From JAYZDF01 sp036337945 (GTDB lineage Bacteria; Myxococcota; Kuafuiibacteriia; Kuafuiibacteriales; Kuafuiibacteriaceae), in assembly GCA_036337945.1 (NCBI GenBank), contig JAYZDF010000007.1, positions 1 to 64,000 on the forward strand: a stretch of DNA of 64,000 bases. The letters run 5' to 3'. The position numbers and the translations under genes are program-made. The notes beneath the pieces are model-generated. The model had not been told where the DNA came from. It saw only the letters and a list, made by a program, of their open reading frames with translations, and did not search any database. Positions 50,784 to 58,924 of this stretch are shown one piece after another (the stretch's first letter is position 1; each line of letters begins with the position of its first letter).

Positions 50784-50812
50784 ACTATATCTGAACGTTT
50801 GTATATACGCAA
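50784..50812 (-). promoter_or_regulatory. lexA promoter with probable LexA operator
   Basis: On the minus strand TTGCGT (50807-50812) and TATAGT (50784-50789) are spaced by exactly 17 bases. The spacer (50790-50806) contains GTTCAG and agrees at most positions with the LexA box reported for Myxococcus xanthus. Transcription would begin at about 50777, immediately before the ATG, so the message is nearly leaderless. The operator placement would give autorepression. Confidence 0.6.
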
Positions 50813-50865
50813 CATTTGAACACTATGGATATTTCGGTCCCGATCGTTATGCTGCGCGCCTCACT

Positions 50866-51687
50866 ATGTGTCCGGTAAGCAAAAAAGAATCCGACGCCGA
50901 AGAAAAACGGACCGGCGGCAAAAAGTCCTCTCCCAAAAGGCAAACGCAGGGATCTCCACGTAAGTCTGGTCAATCGGAAGGACGATCCCAGTCGCGCAGT
51001 CGTTCAGATCGCTCGGACAGAAGGCGAACGAGCGACAGAAGAGACGACAAAGAACAATCCGGGCGACCAAGAAGAAGCGGTGCACCGGGAGACAAAAGGC
51101 GCTTCAAATCAAACGACGAACGGTCGGACAGAAGGCGAACGAGCAGCAGAAGAGACGACAAAGAACAATCCGGGCGACCAAGAAGAAGTGGTGCACCGGG
51201 AGACAAGAAGCGCTTCAAATCAAACGACGAAAGGTCAAACAGGCCAGACAGGTCGGACCGTCATCGTTCATATGATAAGCGCCCAAAGTCGTATGACTCT
51301 TCTGAACCAGAAAAGAAAACAAAGGCCCCAAAAGTCAAAAAAATTAGAACGGAGTTCGGTACACGTGTGGCGCGCAGGATTACATGTACGGCTTGCGGCA
51401 AATCCGACACAATCGATTTTGTGCCTCAAGAAGGCGGAGCAATCGTTTGTAGACAATGCGCTTACGAAAAATACAACGTTCATGATCCCGATCGAAATGA
51501 CTATTCCGAATACGAATACGACTGTTCTACTTGCGGCATAAAATTTAAGAGTGTCATCTTCTTTGAAGATGAAAGCGAAGTACAGTGTTCAAATTGCTAC
51601 ATGGGTATAGAAACGAAGCAAGACGATAAACTCAAGCGCGGCAAGAAAGTTAAGTCAGGCGTCGTGCGCGTCCAGCGACGCAAATAG
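50866..51687 (+). CDS. repeat-rich basic protein with two CxxC-x17-CxxC zinc-type domains
   Basis: 273 residues. The first 150 are disordered in character and rich in Arg, Asp, Ser and Lys, with a 37-residue unit repeated in tandem (SGRPRRSGAPGDK within each). The C-terminal part has two four-Cys domains, CTACG...CRQC and CSTCG...CSNC, each with exactly 17 residues between the CxxC pairs; this is the CxxC-x17-CxxC pattern known from several bacterial lineages. Binding of zinc and nucleic acid is likely. It is divergent from lexA with about 90 bases between starts. Confidence 0.85.
   Translation: MCPVSKKESDAEEKRTGGKKSSPKRQTQGSPRKSGQSEGRSQSRSRSDRSDRRRTSDRRDDKEQSGRPRRSGAPGDKRRFKSNDERSDRRRTSSRRDDKEQSGRPRRSGAPGDKKRFKSNDERSNRPDRSDRHRSYDKRPKSYDSSEPEKKTKAPKVKKIRTEFGTRVARRITCTACGKSDTIDFVPQEGGAIVCRQCAYEKYNVHDPDRNDYSEYEYDCSTCGIKFKSVIFFEDESEVQCSNCYMGIETKQDDKLKRGKKVKSGVVRVQRRK
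51014..51235 (+). repeat. tandem direct repeat of a 111-bp unit
   Basis: Two copies of a 111-base unit (51014-51124 and 51125-51235) differ at only a few positions and encode two copies of a 37-residue basic segment. The length is a multiple of three, so copy-number change keeps the frame. The high identity suggests recent duplication or strong homogenisation. Confidence 0.92.
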
Positions 51688-51692
51688 GAACG

Positions 51693-53000
51693 TTATCGGT
51701 AATCATCAGGATTAATCCGGAAGCGCTTCAGCCACCGGTGAATTTGCATTCTAGAGCGTCCACTCGCGCGAGCCACTGCACTCACATTTCCGCGGTGAGA
51801 TGCCAGTAGCCGACGTAGTTCAGCCTCTCTCTCGCCCGAAGAGATGTCTGCTGCGTGGGCCTCAGGTTTATTCATCGTAGAGAGTAAGGCTTGCGGTAGG
51901 TCATTCTTCTCGATTCGATCGGTCTGGGAGATCGCGATAGCTGATTCAACAGCTCTTTCAAGCTCACGTACGTTGTAGGGCCAAGCGTACATCATGAGCG
52001 CACGATAGGCGGCAGGAGCAAAAGATTTTTCTTCCGCGCCAAATCGCCTCAAAAAGCGGGCGATTAATAGTCCCAAATCTTCCGGCCGCTCGCGTAAGTC
52101 TGGAATACGAAGACGACAGCCTTTGAGGCGAGCAAATAAGTCACCTCGAAACTCTCCCGTTTCAATCAAAGAATCTAAATCTTGATGTGTTGCACATATG
52201 AAGCGCACGTCCACTTTGCTTGCCTTGTCACTACCCACAGGCACAACCTCGGATTCCTGCAGGAGCCTTAGGATCGTAGCCTGGACCTCTAAAGGCATGT
52301 CTCCGATCTCATCCAGTAGGAGACTTCCAGTGTCCGCCTGTCTTACCAATCCTGTTCGGGCATCATGTGCCAAAGAATGTGCACCGCGTTCGACTCCAAA
52401 AAGCTCGGACGCTATAAGATTTGTTTGAATGGCTGCGGTGTTGATCGCTATGAATTCTCCAGCGCGGCCAGAAAGCTCGTGAAGTCTGCGAGCAAGCACT
52501 TCTTTGCCGGTACCCGTGGAGCCAATGAGCATGACAGGAACTCGAGTTCGAGCAACTCGGCGCAATCGAGATATCGTCTCTTGAAAGGCTGGGTTTAAAG
52601 TTGTGAGAACATCGTCGCTTGTCGCTGGTTGAATTTCTTTTGCCAAACGCTGTTCATGAAATCGCCAGAAGGTTCCGCCTGTCTCAAATAAATCACCATG
52701 CGAAAGCTCGCCGCTTGAGCGAGGGGTGCCTTGGTGTCTTGTGCCGTTGCTAGAACCCAGATCTCGGAGTATCCATCGGCCTTCTTTTGAGAAGACCTCC
52801 GCGTGTCTCGCGGACATCCAAGGATCGTCGGTCGCAAACCGATGGTCTCGACCCAAGATCAGAGTCTGCTCAGGAGCTAACGGCACAACCTCGGGATTGA
52901 GAAGAGGATTGTGAGCACAACCGACTCGGGTCAACCAGACTCGGTTGGGAACGTGTTGTCGCCCGGTCATTTCCTCGGCGGTTAATCGTTGGGTACTCAA
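51693..53000 (-). CDS. FHA-AAA+ regulator with Fis HTH, GAFTGA loop lost
   Basis: 435 residues. The start is a TTG with GGAG 5 bases upstream; an ATG at 52970 is an alternative. An N-terminal FHA domain (LILGRDH, MSARHAEV, GSSNGTRH) binds phosphothreonine. The AAA+ domain has GSTGTGKE, LLLDEIGDM and FRGDLFARL, but the loop that should read GAFTGA is GAHSLA, so sigma-54 contact is not expected. A Fis-type HTH ends it (GNVSAVARASGRSRMQIHRWLKRF). It may respond to the Ser/Thr kinase at 55607 and act at other promoters. Bases 53001-53254 upstream separate it from the divergent gene. Confidence 0.9.
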   Translation of the reverse strand: MSTQRLTAEEMTGRQHVPNRVWLTRVGCAHNPLLNPEVVPLAPEQTLILGRDHRFATDDPWMSARHAEVFSKEGRWILRDLGSSNGTRHQGTPRSSGELSHGDLFETGGTFWRFHEQRLAKEIQPATSDDVLTTLNPAFQETISRLRRVARTRVPVMLIGSTGTGKEVLARRLHELSGRAGEFIAINTAAIQTNLIASELFGVERGAHSLAHDARTGLVRQADTGSLLLDEIGDMPLEVQATILRLLQESEVVPVGSDKASKVDVRFICATHQDLDSLIETGEFRGDLFARLKGCRLRIPDLRERPEDLGLLIARFLRRFGAEEKSFAPAAYRALMMYAWPYNVRELERAVESAIAISQTDRIEKNDLPQALLSTMNKPEAHAADISSGEREAELRRLLASHRGNVSAVARASGRSRMQIHRWLKRFRINPDDYR

Positions 53001-53117
53001 AGCATCTCCGTCCTCAAAGAAGGTTCACAAATTACAATAACCGAAAACACGGATTCGTGAATTATTTTACCAAAATGGAGTAAGATTGCTGCGAATTTCC
53101 CGGTGATTACAGGTATA

Positions 53118-53146
53118 TGTAACGTGTAACCAACAAAGTGTTACAC
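53118..53146. promoter_or_regulatory. cluster of three TGTAAC sites in the divergent spacer
   Basis: TGTAAC occurs at 53118-53123 and 53125-53130, and inverted as GTTACA at 53140-53145; the last two belong to a 7-bp inverted repeat (GTGTAAC 53124-53130, GTTACAC 53140-53146). The position between the FHA regulator and the envelope-protein operon suits an operator. The binding protein is unknown. Around it (53001-53254) no gene or other element is evident. Confidence 0.45.
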
Positions 53147-53254
53147 TTCGTTCAAACGTGCAACAAAGCTGTTCAAAACTGAGATGAGTCATAGGATGGC
53201 ATGAGATTCGCAGAAGGATTATATCGCTCTTAGGAGCCCATAAGGTTTTTTCAT

Positions 53255-54484
53255 ATGTTGTTTTGTAAAAGTGCTGTTTTGTTACCCCTGCTTCTTGCAG
53301 CCAACCTGAGCCCGAGAGTAGCCGTCATCATTGATGACGCTGCCGAAAACCAGCCTGCCCAGGCAAGCATTGAAGCAAGCTTACAACGCAGAGGCTATTC
53401 GGTCGTATCTTCGGAGGTTTCAGAAAAACTCAGAAAAGTCGTCGCCCCAGCGGAACTCTTACGAGCGCGACTGCCTGAAGGACTATCGGTTTTTGAGGCT
53501 GATGCTATTTTGGTTGGCGCAATTTCCTATGGCGAAGCACAAGATATGGACGGGGTTCAGACGCTTCCTGTTTCCCTGACAGCCAAACTCATTGACCTGG
53601 GGACAGGTAAGACCACTTCAACGATTCAAACAAGTGGCAGAGGAATCGGTATTGTTGGCCCCGAGCTGAAGACAAGAGGCGCTAAGGCTGCTGTTAAATC
53701 GCTCTTTAAAATGAAACGTTTTCGCACTGCACTAAAAGGGCTTGGCCAACACTCTGGAAGCGTTACACTCATTGTGCAAAATTTGCCGCATCGCGACGCT
53801 TTGTTGGAGTTGAAAAAAGCATTAGAGACAGCTTTCGCAGGCGCTCCAGTGAAAGAGGTTTATTATGCCAAAGGTCTCGGGAAACTTATGCTTGGCGGAA
53901 GCAAAGCAAAGTCAATGGCTGGACCACAGATCGCAGATATAATTGGTGAAAACCGATATCTAGCATTAGTGGTCGACGAAGTTGCAAACACTCGAATCGT
54001 GACACGCTTTGATCGGGCACGAACCGTACAAATCCATGCACTTGTTCTCCAGCCAAAGATCTCCAATACGAAGAGTAAGAAAGCATCCCGAGAGCTTGGC
54101 CGATACCTAGCCAGCCGATTCGCCGAGTTCAGCTATGCAAGAGCATCCTTTCAGCCAGGCCAACTGACAAGGAAGCAAGCACTGAATCAGGCGAAGAAGA
54201 TGAAAGCTGATGTCATCGTAGAGTCCGAAATTATTGGAGATAAAGAATCTCCTGCACTGGCTATTCGAGTGGTAGATGCCAACACCGGGCGGCCGTTGTA
54301 CAGGGAGCAGCGTTTCCTCGACGAAAAAGGAAAGAGACTGCAAACAGCTGCGAAACTCCTCGGAAGCCTTCAGCAACAGCTGCCGCATGTTCTCGCAAGC
54401 GAGAAAGTGGGCGTCATTCCATTCGAACTATCAAACTCGGGTCCGCGGACTGCGGAAACAGACTTAAAAGAACTCAAGGACTAA
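53255..54484 (+). CDS. exported envelope protein of unknown function
   Basis: 409 residues with a signal peptide (LLPLLLAANLS). The mature part has repeated alternations of strands and helices. One segment resembles the LpoB/CsgG-like N-terminal fold that handles envelope lipoproteins (AVIIDDAAENQPAQASIEASL, ADAILVGAISYGEAQDMDG), repeated later as ADVIVESEIIGDKES. No catalytic motif is recognised. It starts the plus-strand group with the PEGA protein and the kinase; the next gene begins 7 bases after its stop. A role in envelope sensing is inferred from context. Confidence 0.7.
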   Translation: MLFCKSAVLLPLLLAANLSPRVAVIIDDAAENQPAQASIEASLQRRGYSVVSSEVSEKLRKVVAPAELLRARLPEGLSVFEADAILVGAISYGEAQDMDGVQTLPVSLTAKLIDLGTGKTTSTIQTSGRGIGIVGPELKTRGAKAAVKSLFKMKRFRTALKGLGQHSGSVTLIVQNLPHRDALLELKKALETAFAGAPVKEVYYAKGLGKLMLGGSKAKSMAGPQIADIIGENRYLALVVDEVANTRIVTRFDRARTVQIHALVLQPKISNTKSKKASRELGRYLASRFAEFSYARASFQPGQLTRKQALNQAKKMKADVIVESEIIGDKESPALAIRVVDANTGRPLYREQRFLDEKGKRLQTAAKLLGSLQQQLPHVLASEKVGVIPFELSNSGPRTAETDLKELKD

Positions 54485-54491
54485 GGTATTT

Positions 54492-55553
54492 ATGATTCCC
54501 GCTACTCTTGCTGTCAGCGTTTGTCTCGCACAAACACTTCTCGCGGAACCGAACCAAAAGGGTTTGGTTTCGAATACTACGGAACAAACACGTATTGCCA
54601 TAATGCAATTATCTGCGGATGGCGTTCCGAAAGCGTACGCAGTTGGATTGACCGAAACTGTCGCAACAACACTTGATGAAACGGGGATATTTGAAACAAT
54701 TTCACCTAAACAAATCTCTTCTGTTCTCGCTTATGAAAAGCGTAGAGATGCTCTGGGAGATTGTTCAAACGAAGAGTGTTATACCCAAATTGCAAAATTA
54801 TTGAGAGCCGATTATCTCGTTTCAGGTTCGGTCGCGAAGGTCAGTGAAACAATTGTCGTCAATTTAGCTCTTATTCATGCGGAAAAAGGAGAGGTTACCA
54901 AAAGAGTGGATCGGCGCCTGAATAACGCCGCAGAACTCATGTTAACCATTGAGCCGGCAACAATAAGTCTGGTTCAGCCTCTACTTAGCGCGCGACAGGG
55001 ATATCTTCGAGTCAGCTCTAATGTCGACCGCGCGAAAATCTATGTAGACGACCAACTCCAAATTGAAAATATAGATCAATTGATCTCACTGTCCGCCGGA
55101 CCACATACATTGACAATCGTCAAAGACGGCTTCTATCGAGCCAATGGGCGCTTTTCTATCAAGCCGGGACTCGTCCATGATGAGAAAATCACGTTGATTC
55201 CCGCTCAAGAAACGATTGCAGCATACGAATCAAAAGCGAACACGATGAGGTATAGCGCATATGCCACGGGAATCTTAGCTCTTGGTTCCGCGTTTCTAAG
55301 CGGATATTTCTATAACCAAGCCACTGACGACAAATTGATTGTAGACAGCTATGCCAGTGCTCTAGAATCTGAACGCGCGCAAACCGACCGAAGAAATGAG
55401 GCTCTGTCTGCGAAAGACAGCTTTGACACCAACCAATCGCTTTATGTAGTCAGCTTATCGACAGCCGTTCTTTCCGCTGCAGGCTCTGCTCTTTTGTTTA
55501 TGTTTGGTGAAGATCCGAGTCGCTATGAAGCATTTTCCCAACTCGAAAAGTAA
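54492..55553 (+). CDS. PEGA-domain membrane-anchored envelope protein
   Basis: 353 residues with a short N-terminal signal. The N-terminal half (RIAIMQLSADGVPKAYAVGLTE, LRADYLVSGSVAKVSETIVV) has the fold of CsgG/TolB-like sensors of envelope state. A PEGA-type module follows (GYLRVSSNVDRAKIYVDDQL, LSAGPHTLTIVKDGFY). Near the C-terminus are two hydrophobic helices (YATGILALGSAFLSGYFY, VVSLSTAVLSAAGSALLF). Such proteins often accompany Ser/Thr kinases in this lineage. It lies 53 bases before the kinase gene and 7 bases after the first gene of the group. Confidence 0.8.
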   Translation: MIPATLAVSVCLAQTLLAEPNQKGLVSNTTEQTRIAIMQLSADGVPKAYAVGLTETVATTLDETGIFETISPKQISSVLAYEKRRDALGDCSNEECYTQIAKLLRADYLVSGSVAKVSETIVVNLALIHAEKGEVTKRVDRRLNNAAELMLTIEPATISLVQPLLSARQGYLRVSSNVDRAKIYVDDQLQIENIDQLISLSAGPHTLTIVKDGFYRANGRFSIKPGLVHDEKITLIPAQETIAAYESKANTMRYSAYATGILALGSAFLSGYFYNQATDDKLIVDSYASALESERAQTDRRNEALSAKDSFDTNQSLYVVSLSTAVLSAAGSALLFMFGEDPSRYEAFSQLEK

Positions 55554-55606
55554 GCCTTCTCATAAACTCGCGTCCGACAACGGAAGAGTGCTACACTTCG
55601 TCGTGT

Positions 55607-57010
55607 TTGAAGGACACTCGCGACCAAATCACGCGTGAGACTGCGCGTCCTAAAGCGAACACAGAACCACTTCCCGTGAGTGAGTCGGAGATTGATCCGT
55701 TTTACGATCCCGCTCGAGACCTTCCTGACGTAGGAAACAGATTCGAACTTCTCGGACGTCTTGGAGAAGGTGGAATGGGAGAAGTATTCAAAGCACGAGA
55801 CGTTGAACTCGATGAAATCGTAGCTCTCAAAATCCTTACTCCTCAATTTGGCGAGGACCAGTCTCGTCTCGATCGACTAAAGCAAGAGGTAAAATTAGCC
55901 AGAAAAATAAGCAGCCCGGGCGTGTGCCGCATTCATGACTTGGTAGAACTTCCGAATGGGATTCGAGGGATTGCAATGGAGTTTATCGAAGGACAGACAC
56001 TTGGCGCGCTAGTAGATCAAGGATTAGAGGTCGATTACTTACGGTTTGCAAAGTGGGGCGCTGATATTTCCGAAGGACTCGCCGCAGCCCACAAAATTTC
56101 AGTGATTCACAGGGATCTCAAGCCCGAAAATGTAATGATCACGACGGATGATAGAGCGATGATATTAGACTTCGGGGTCGCTAGAAATCATGAACCTGCA
56201 TCGAAAGGGGAGCGATTGACTCAGGAGGGAACGATTCTAGGAACGATTCCTTACATGGCACCGGAACAACTCAGCAATGCACCATTAGATCCAAGGTCAG
56301 ACCTCTATTCTCTGGGATTAATATTGGCAGAGCTGGTCACCGGCGAAATCCCTTTTTACGGCGACGGCTACCACGAAACACTGAAACTTAGAGTCATCGA
56401 GCCAGAGATTTTTGAACTCAGCTTACGCGATCCAGCAGCACCTGAAGCATTCTGTGCTGTGGTAGACCACCTTCTTAGAACAGCCGTAGAGGAGCGTCCT
56501 TACTCAGCGATGATGGTTGCAGATCATTTCAGAGAGTTCAGCGGGACAACGGCACTCAGCGTGGATACTCGGCGATCGCATCAGGCGTCACAATGGCCCG
56601 GCCCTATCAACGCATCAGACCTTCAGGTGCCAAAGGAGGCATCACTCTCCACGGAGGAAGTTCGCTCGGAACGCTCCGCGAATGTTCTAATCCTGGCGGC
56701 CATAGCGATACTGTGCGTCGGGGTTGCGCTGGCCGTCGCAAAAATTACGCAAAAGACACCCAGAGTACCGAGAACAACAAAGCCATTGAGCCCGACACAA
56801 AAACCCGATACGCAGACAAAGGAAATACCGCGGGATAAAATCATCAAAAAGGACGAAGAAACGAAACCAAAGGTAGAAGTCGTGAGTCCGAAAATAAAGA
56901 AGGGCAGCGAACCGGCGACAAACTCAAAACCCAAAAAGAAGAAACGGAATAAGAAAAAGCGACAAAATCAAGAAAGCTCGGATGAAATACCGCTTCCTGA
57001 AGAACTTTAG
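55607..57010 (+). CDS. membrane Ser/Thr protein kinase
   Basis: 467 residues. The start is a TTG; GTG 55676 is an alternative and no ATG is available before the domain. Kinase motifs are GRLGEGGMGEVF, VALKIL, HRDLKPEN, DFGVAR and MAPEQ. A transmembrane helix (ANVLILAAIAILCVGVALAVA) is followed by a short, Lys-rich extracytoplasmic tail. TACACT (55592-55597) lies 9 bases before the start, so a nearly leaderless transcript is possible. The FHA regulator at 51693-53000 is a reasonable phosphorylation target; this is inference. Confidence 0.93.
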   Translation: MKDTRDQITRETARPKANTEPLPVSESEIDPFYDPARDLPDVGNRFELLGRLGEGGMGEVFKARDVELDEIVALKILTPQFGEDQSRLDRLKQEVKLARKISSPGVCRIHDLVELPNGIRGIAMEFIEGQTLGALVDQGLEVDYLRFAKWGADISEGLAAAHKISVIHRDLKPENVMITTDDRAMILDFGVARNHEPASKGERLTQEGTILGTIPYMAPEQLSNAPLDPRSDLYSLGLILAELVTGEIPFYGDGYHETLKLRVIEPEIFELSLRDPAAPEAFCAVVDHLLRTAVEERPYSAMMVADHFREFSGTTALSVDTRRSHQASQWPGPINASDLQVPKEASLSTEEVRSERSANVLILAAIAILCVGVALAVAKITQKTPRVPRTTKPLSPTQKPDTQTKEIPRDKIIKKDEETKPKVEVVSPKIKKGSEPATNSKPKKKKRNKKKRQNQESSDEIPLPEEL

Positions 57011-57915
57011 GTGATTCGCGAAAAATCTCGAGCAATCACGGACGCAAGAACAACATTACGGCGAACAAGCGCGAGGTTCGTGTCTACAAATGAGCCGTTC
57101 GAATCATCTGCGAGTTGTTGGAGTAGAAACGGTGTTGTCGCTGCTCCAGTAATACCTTTAGCCTCAGCTTTTTCGAGAGCAGCGCGAATTTTCGCTTCAA
57201 CGTGCATAGGATCTTGAGCTGCATCCCGAGGCGGATCTTGAACAATCAGTACACCACCTTGTCCGAGCGTCTCGATTCGATTGTGGACAACCTGGGCGAT
57301 CGTCGCCGTTTCTGTGAAGCGATGCTTCAAAAGAAGGTTCTGGGACGGGCAATAAAATCCTGGAAAGCTGTCGGTCTCGTAGCCGAGAACCGGAACACCG
57401 AGCGTTTCAAGTCGTTCCACGGTCTTAGGCAAGTCGAGGATTGCTTTGGCTCCTGCACTCACCACGGCCACAGGGTATTTTGCGAGGGCCAACAGGTCCG
57501 CTGACTCATCGAAGGTTTGGGCTGCGTTACGGTGAACACCACCGATTCCTCCGGTCGCAAAAAGCCGAATGGAGGCTAATGATGCAATGTACATGGTCGA
57601 CGCAACAGTTGTCGCCCAAACCCCTCCGGTAGTTAGAGCCACTGCTAAATCTCGCACCGAGGCTTTTTGGGTATTTTCTTGAGTCAACCGCTTCAGCTGC
57701 TCTTCGTTCAGCCCAATGCAAAATTCGTTATCAATAATCGCGATCGTCGCGGGGACGGCCTGATGATCTCGAACCAGCGCTTCAAGTTCATGTGCCACAT
57801 CAAGGCGAATCGGAGCAGGAAGTCCATGAGCAAGAAGAGTTGACTCGAGTGCTACCACCGGCGCTGAAGGGGATTTCAGCGCGTCAGCAACATCTGGATG
57901 AATATTAAGTTTCAA
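57007..57915 (-). CDS. psuG: pseudouridine-5'-phosphate glycosidase
   Basis: 302 residues, the usual length. Motifs are ALESTLLAHGLPAP, GGVWATTVASTMYIAS, FATGGIGGVHRNA, VVSAGAKAILDLP, LETLGVPVLGYETDSFPGFY and EAKGITGAATTPFLL. It splits pseudouridine 5'-phosphate to uracil and ribose 5-phosphate. The start is a TTG 7 bases after the preceding stop. The matching kinase PsuK, often adjacent or fused, is not in the window. It ends a three-gene operon with two unknown genes. Confidence 0.95.
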   Translation of the reverse strand: MKLNIHPDVADALKSPSAPVVALESTLLAHGLPAPIRLDVAHELEALVRDHQAVPATIAIIDNEFCIGLNEEQLKRLTQENTQKASVRDLAVALTTGGVWATTVASTMYIASLASIRLFATGGIGGVHRNAAQTFDESADLLALAKYPVAVVSAGAKAILDLPKTVERLETLGVPVLGYETDSFPGFYCPSQNLLLKHRFTETATIAQVVHNRIETLGQGGVLIVQDPPRDAAQDPMHVEAKIRAALEKAEAKGITGAATTPFLLQQLADDSNGSFVDTNLALVRRNVVLASVIARDFSRIT

Positions 57916-57922
57916 AAAATTC

Positions 57923-58450
57923 TCAGCCGAGTGCTGCGCGCAGAGTTTTTGCGAGTTCTACAGCCGGTCCGTCACCTTGCCGCATCACTAACGCATCGAT
58001 CTTTTGAATCAAAAGCATCCGACTCGGCTTTTTACCTGACTCTACAATATCAAGAAGTTTTTCGAGGACCGGTTCAAGGAGTTCGTCCTCTTCGAGATCC
58101 AGCAGCTTCATGAGAAAACGAGCATCTTCGGGCAATGGCAGTTCAGCATCAATTACCGCACGAAGCGAGGTTGCATCTGCTTTAGAGGTCAAAGCGTCGA
58201 GCAAAGCGCGTTTCTCTTTCTCAACTTCGCTCGGTGGCCCGAGTTTTTCTTTTAGGTGGTCAGGCAACTGAATGCCCGCACCGCCAGAAAACATTTTATC
58301 CAAACTAGACTTATAGCTTGAATAAGCAGACGACCGAGAAGCACGCTCACGACGGTGTTCATAGTCGTCGCGACGCGAGCGACTAGAGCCTCCGCTATTG
58401 CGAAGCTTGTCGATCTCGCTCCAGCTCTTCTTGGGGCGGTCGTCACTCAT
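57923..58450 (-). CDS. uncharacterised protein of the psuG operon
   Basis: 175 residues from ATG 58450. The first half is polar, with an Arg/Ser-rich segment (SSRSRRDDYEHRRERASRSS) that could be disordered and bind nucleic acid. The second half is predicted helical and acidic (LPEDARFLMKLLDLEEDELLEP, KKPSRMLLIQKIDALV). No family is recognised. It starts 16 bases after the preceding gene and 7 bases before psuG, so all three are co-transcribed. Confidence 0.7.
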   Translation of the reverse strand: MSDDRPKKSWSEIDKLRNSGGSSRSRRDDYEHRRERASRSSAYSSYKSSLDKMFSGGAGIQLPDHLKEKLGPPSEVEKEKRALLDALTSKADATSLRAVIDAELPLPEDARFLMKLLDLEEDELLEPVLEKLLDIVESGKKPSRMLLIQKIDALVMRQGDGPAVELAKTLRAALG

Positions 58451-58466
58451 AAAAAAAACTGACTCG

Positions 58467-58847
58467 CTATTCAGCAGATTCTTCTGCTGCTTCGTCTTTT
58501 GGTTGAGCGTTGTTCCCGAAAAGAGCGAAAACATCGACAGCATCTTTTTTCTGATGGATCAAAAGCGCGTTGACCGCACGAAGAAGTTTTCCTCGAACCT
58601 GTCGGGAAAGCTTCGTTCCCGCGAGCGCTCGCTTAACAGTATTCAGGGAAACACCGCGTCCAGAGTGAGCCGCCTTGGCAAGATTTAGCTCTTCATACGA
58701 CTTCTTGTCTTTGGCTCCACGCGCAATGTGTCGCTTGGACATCAACTCGCGATCGGCACTTGTAAAATCTTCAAGACCTTTCGATGCTGCAACAATTGCT
58801 GCCGCGGTAATTTCGTTTTGCTGGGTGAATTCAGAAAAATTAGACAT
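58467..58847 (-). CDS. uncharacterised small protein, first gene of the psuG operon
   Basis: 126 residues, no signal or membrane segment. Ala/Lys-rich helices are visible (ITAAAIVAASKGLEDF, LNTVKRALAGTKLSRQVRGKLLRAVNALL), with an acidic, Ala/Glu-rich end. It may be nucleic-acid or protein binding, but no family is recognised. AAAGGAA precedes the ATG, and a strong promoter lies upstream at 58881-58908. Confidence 0.7.
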   Translation of the reverse strand: MSNFSEFTQQNEITAAAIVAASKGLEDFTSADRELMSKRHIARGAKDKKSYEELNLAKAAHSGRGVSLNTVKRALAGTKLSRQVRGKLLRAVNALLIHQKKDAVDVFALFGNNAQPKDEAAEESAE

Positions 58848-58880
58848 ATCCGTTCCTTTATCGATTCTTTCGAGAGCGTG

Positions 58881-58908
58881 ACTTTACGATCGTCGCGGTC
58901 GCTGTCAA
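58881..58908 (-). promoter_or_regulatory. sigma-70-type promoter of the psuG operon
   Basis: On the minus strand TTGACA (58903-58908) and TAAAGT (58881-58886) are separated by 16 bases. Transcription would begin at about 58874, leaving a leader of about 27 bases that contains AAAGGAA before the ATG at 58847. It is the best -35 match in the window. Confidence 0.6.
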
Positions 58909-58924
58909 CCTAGAAACGCCTTTC

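Noticed and set aside
55592..55601. TACACTTCGT shared with 53142-53151 as a specific regulator site.
   Set aside because: A 10-base match within 64 kb is expected by chance; it is retained only as part of the -10 pattern.
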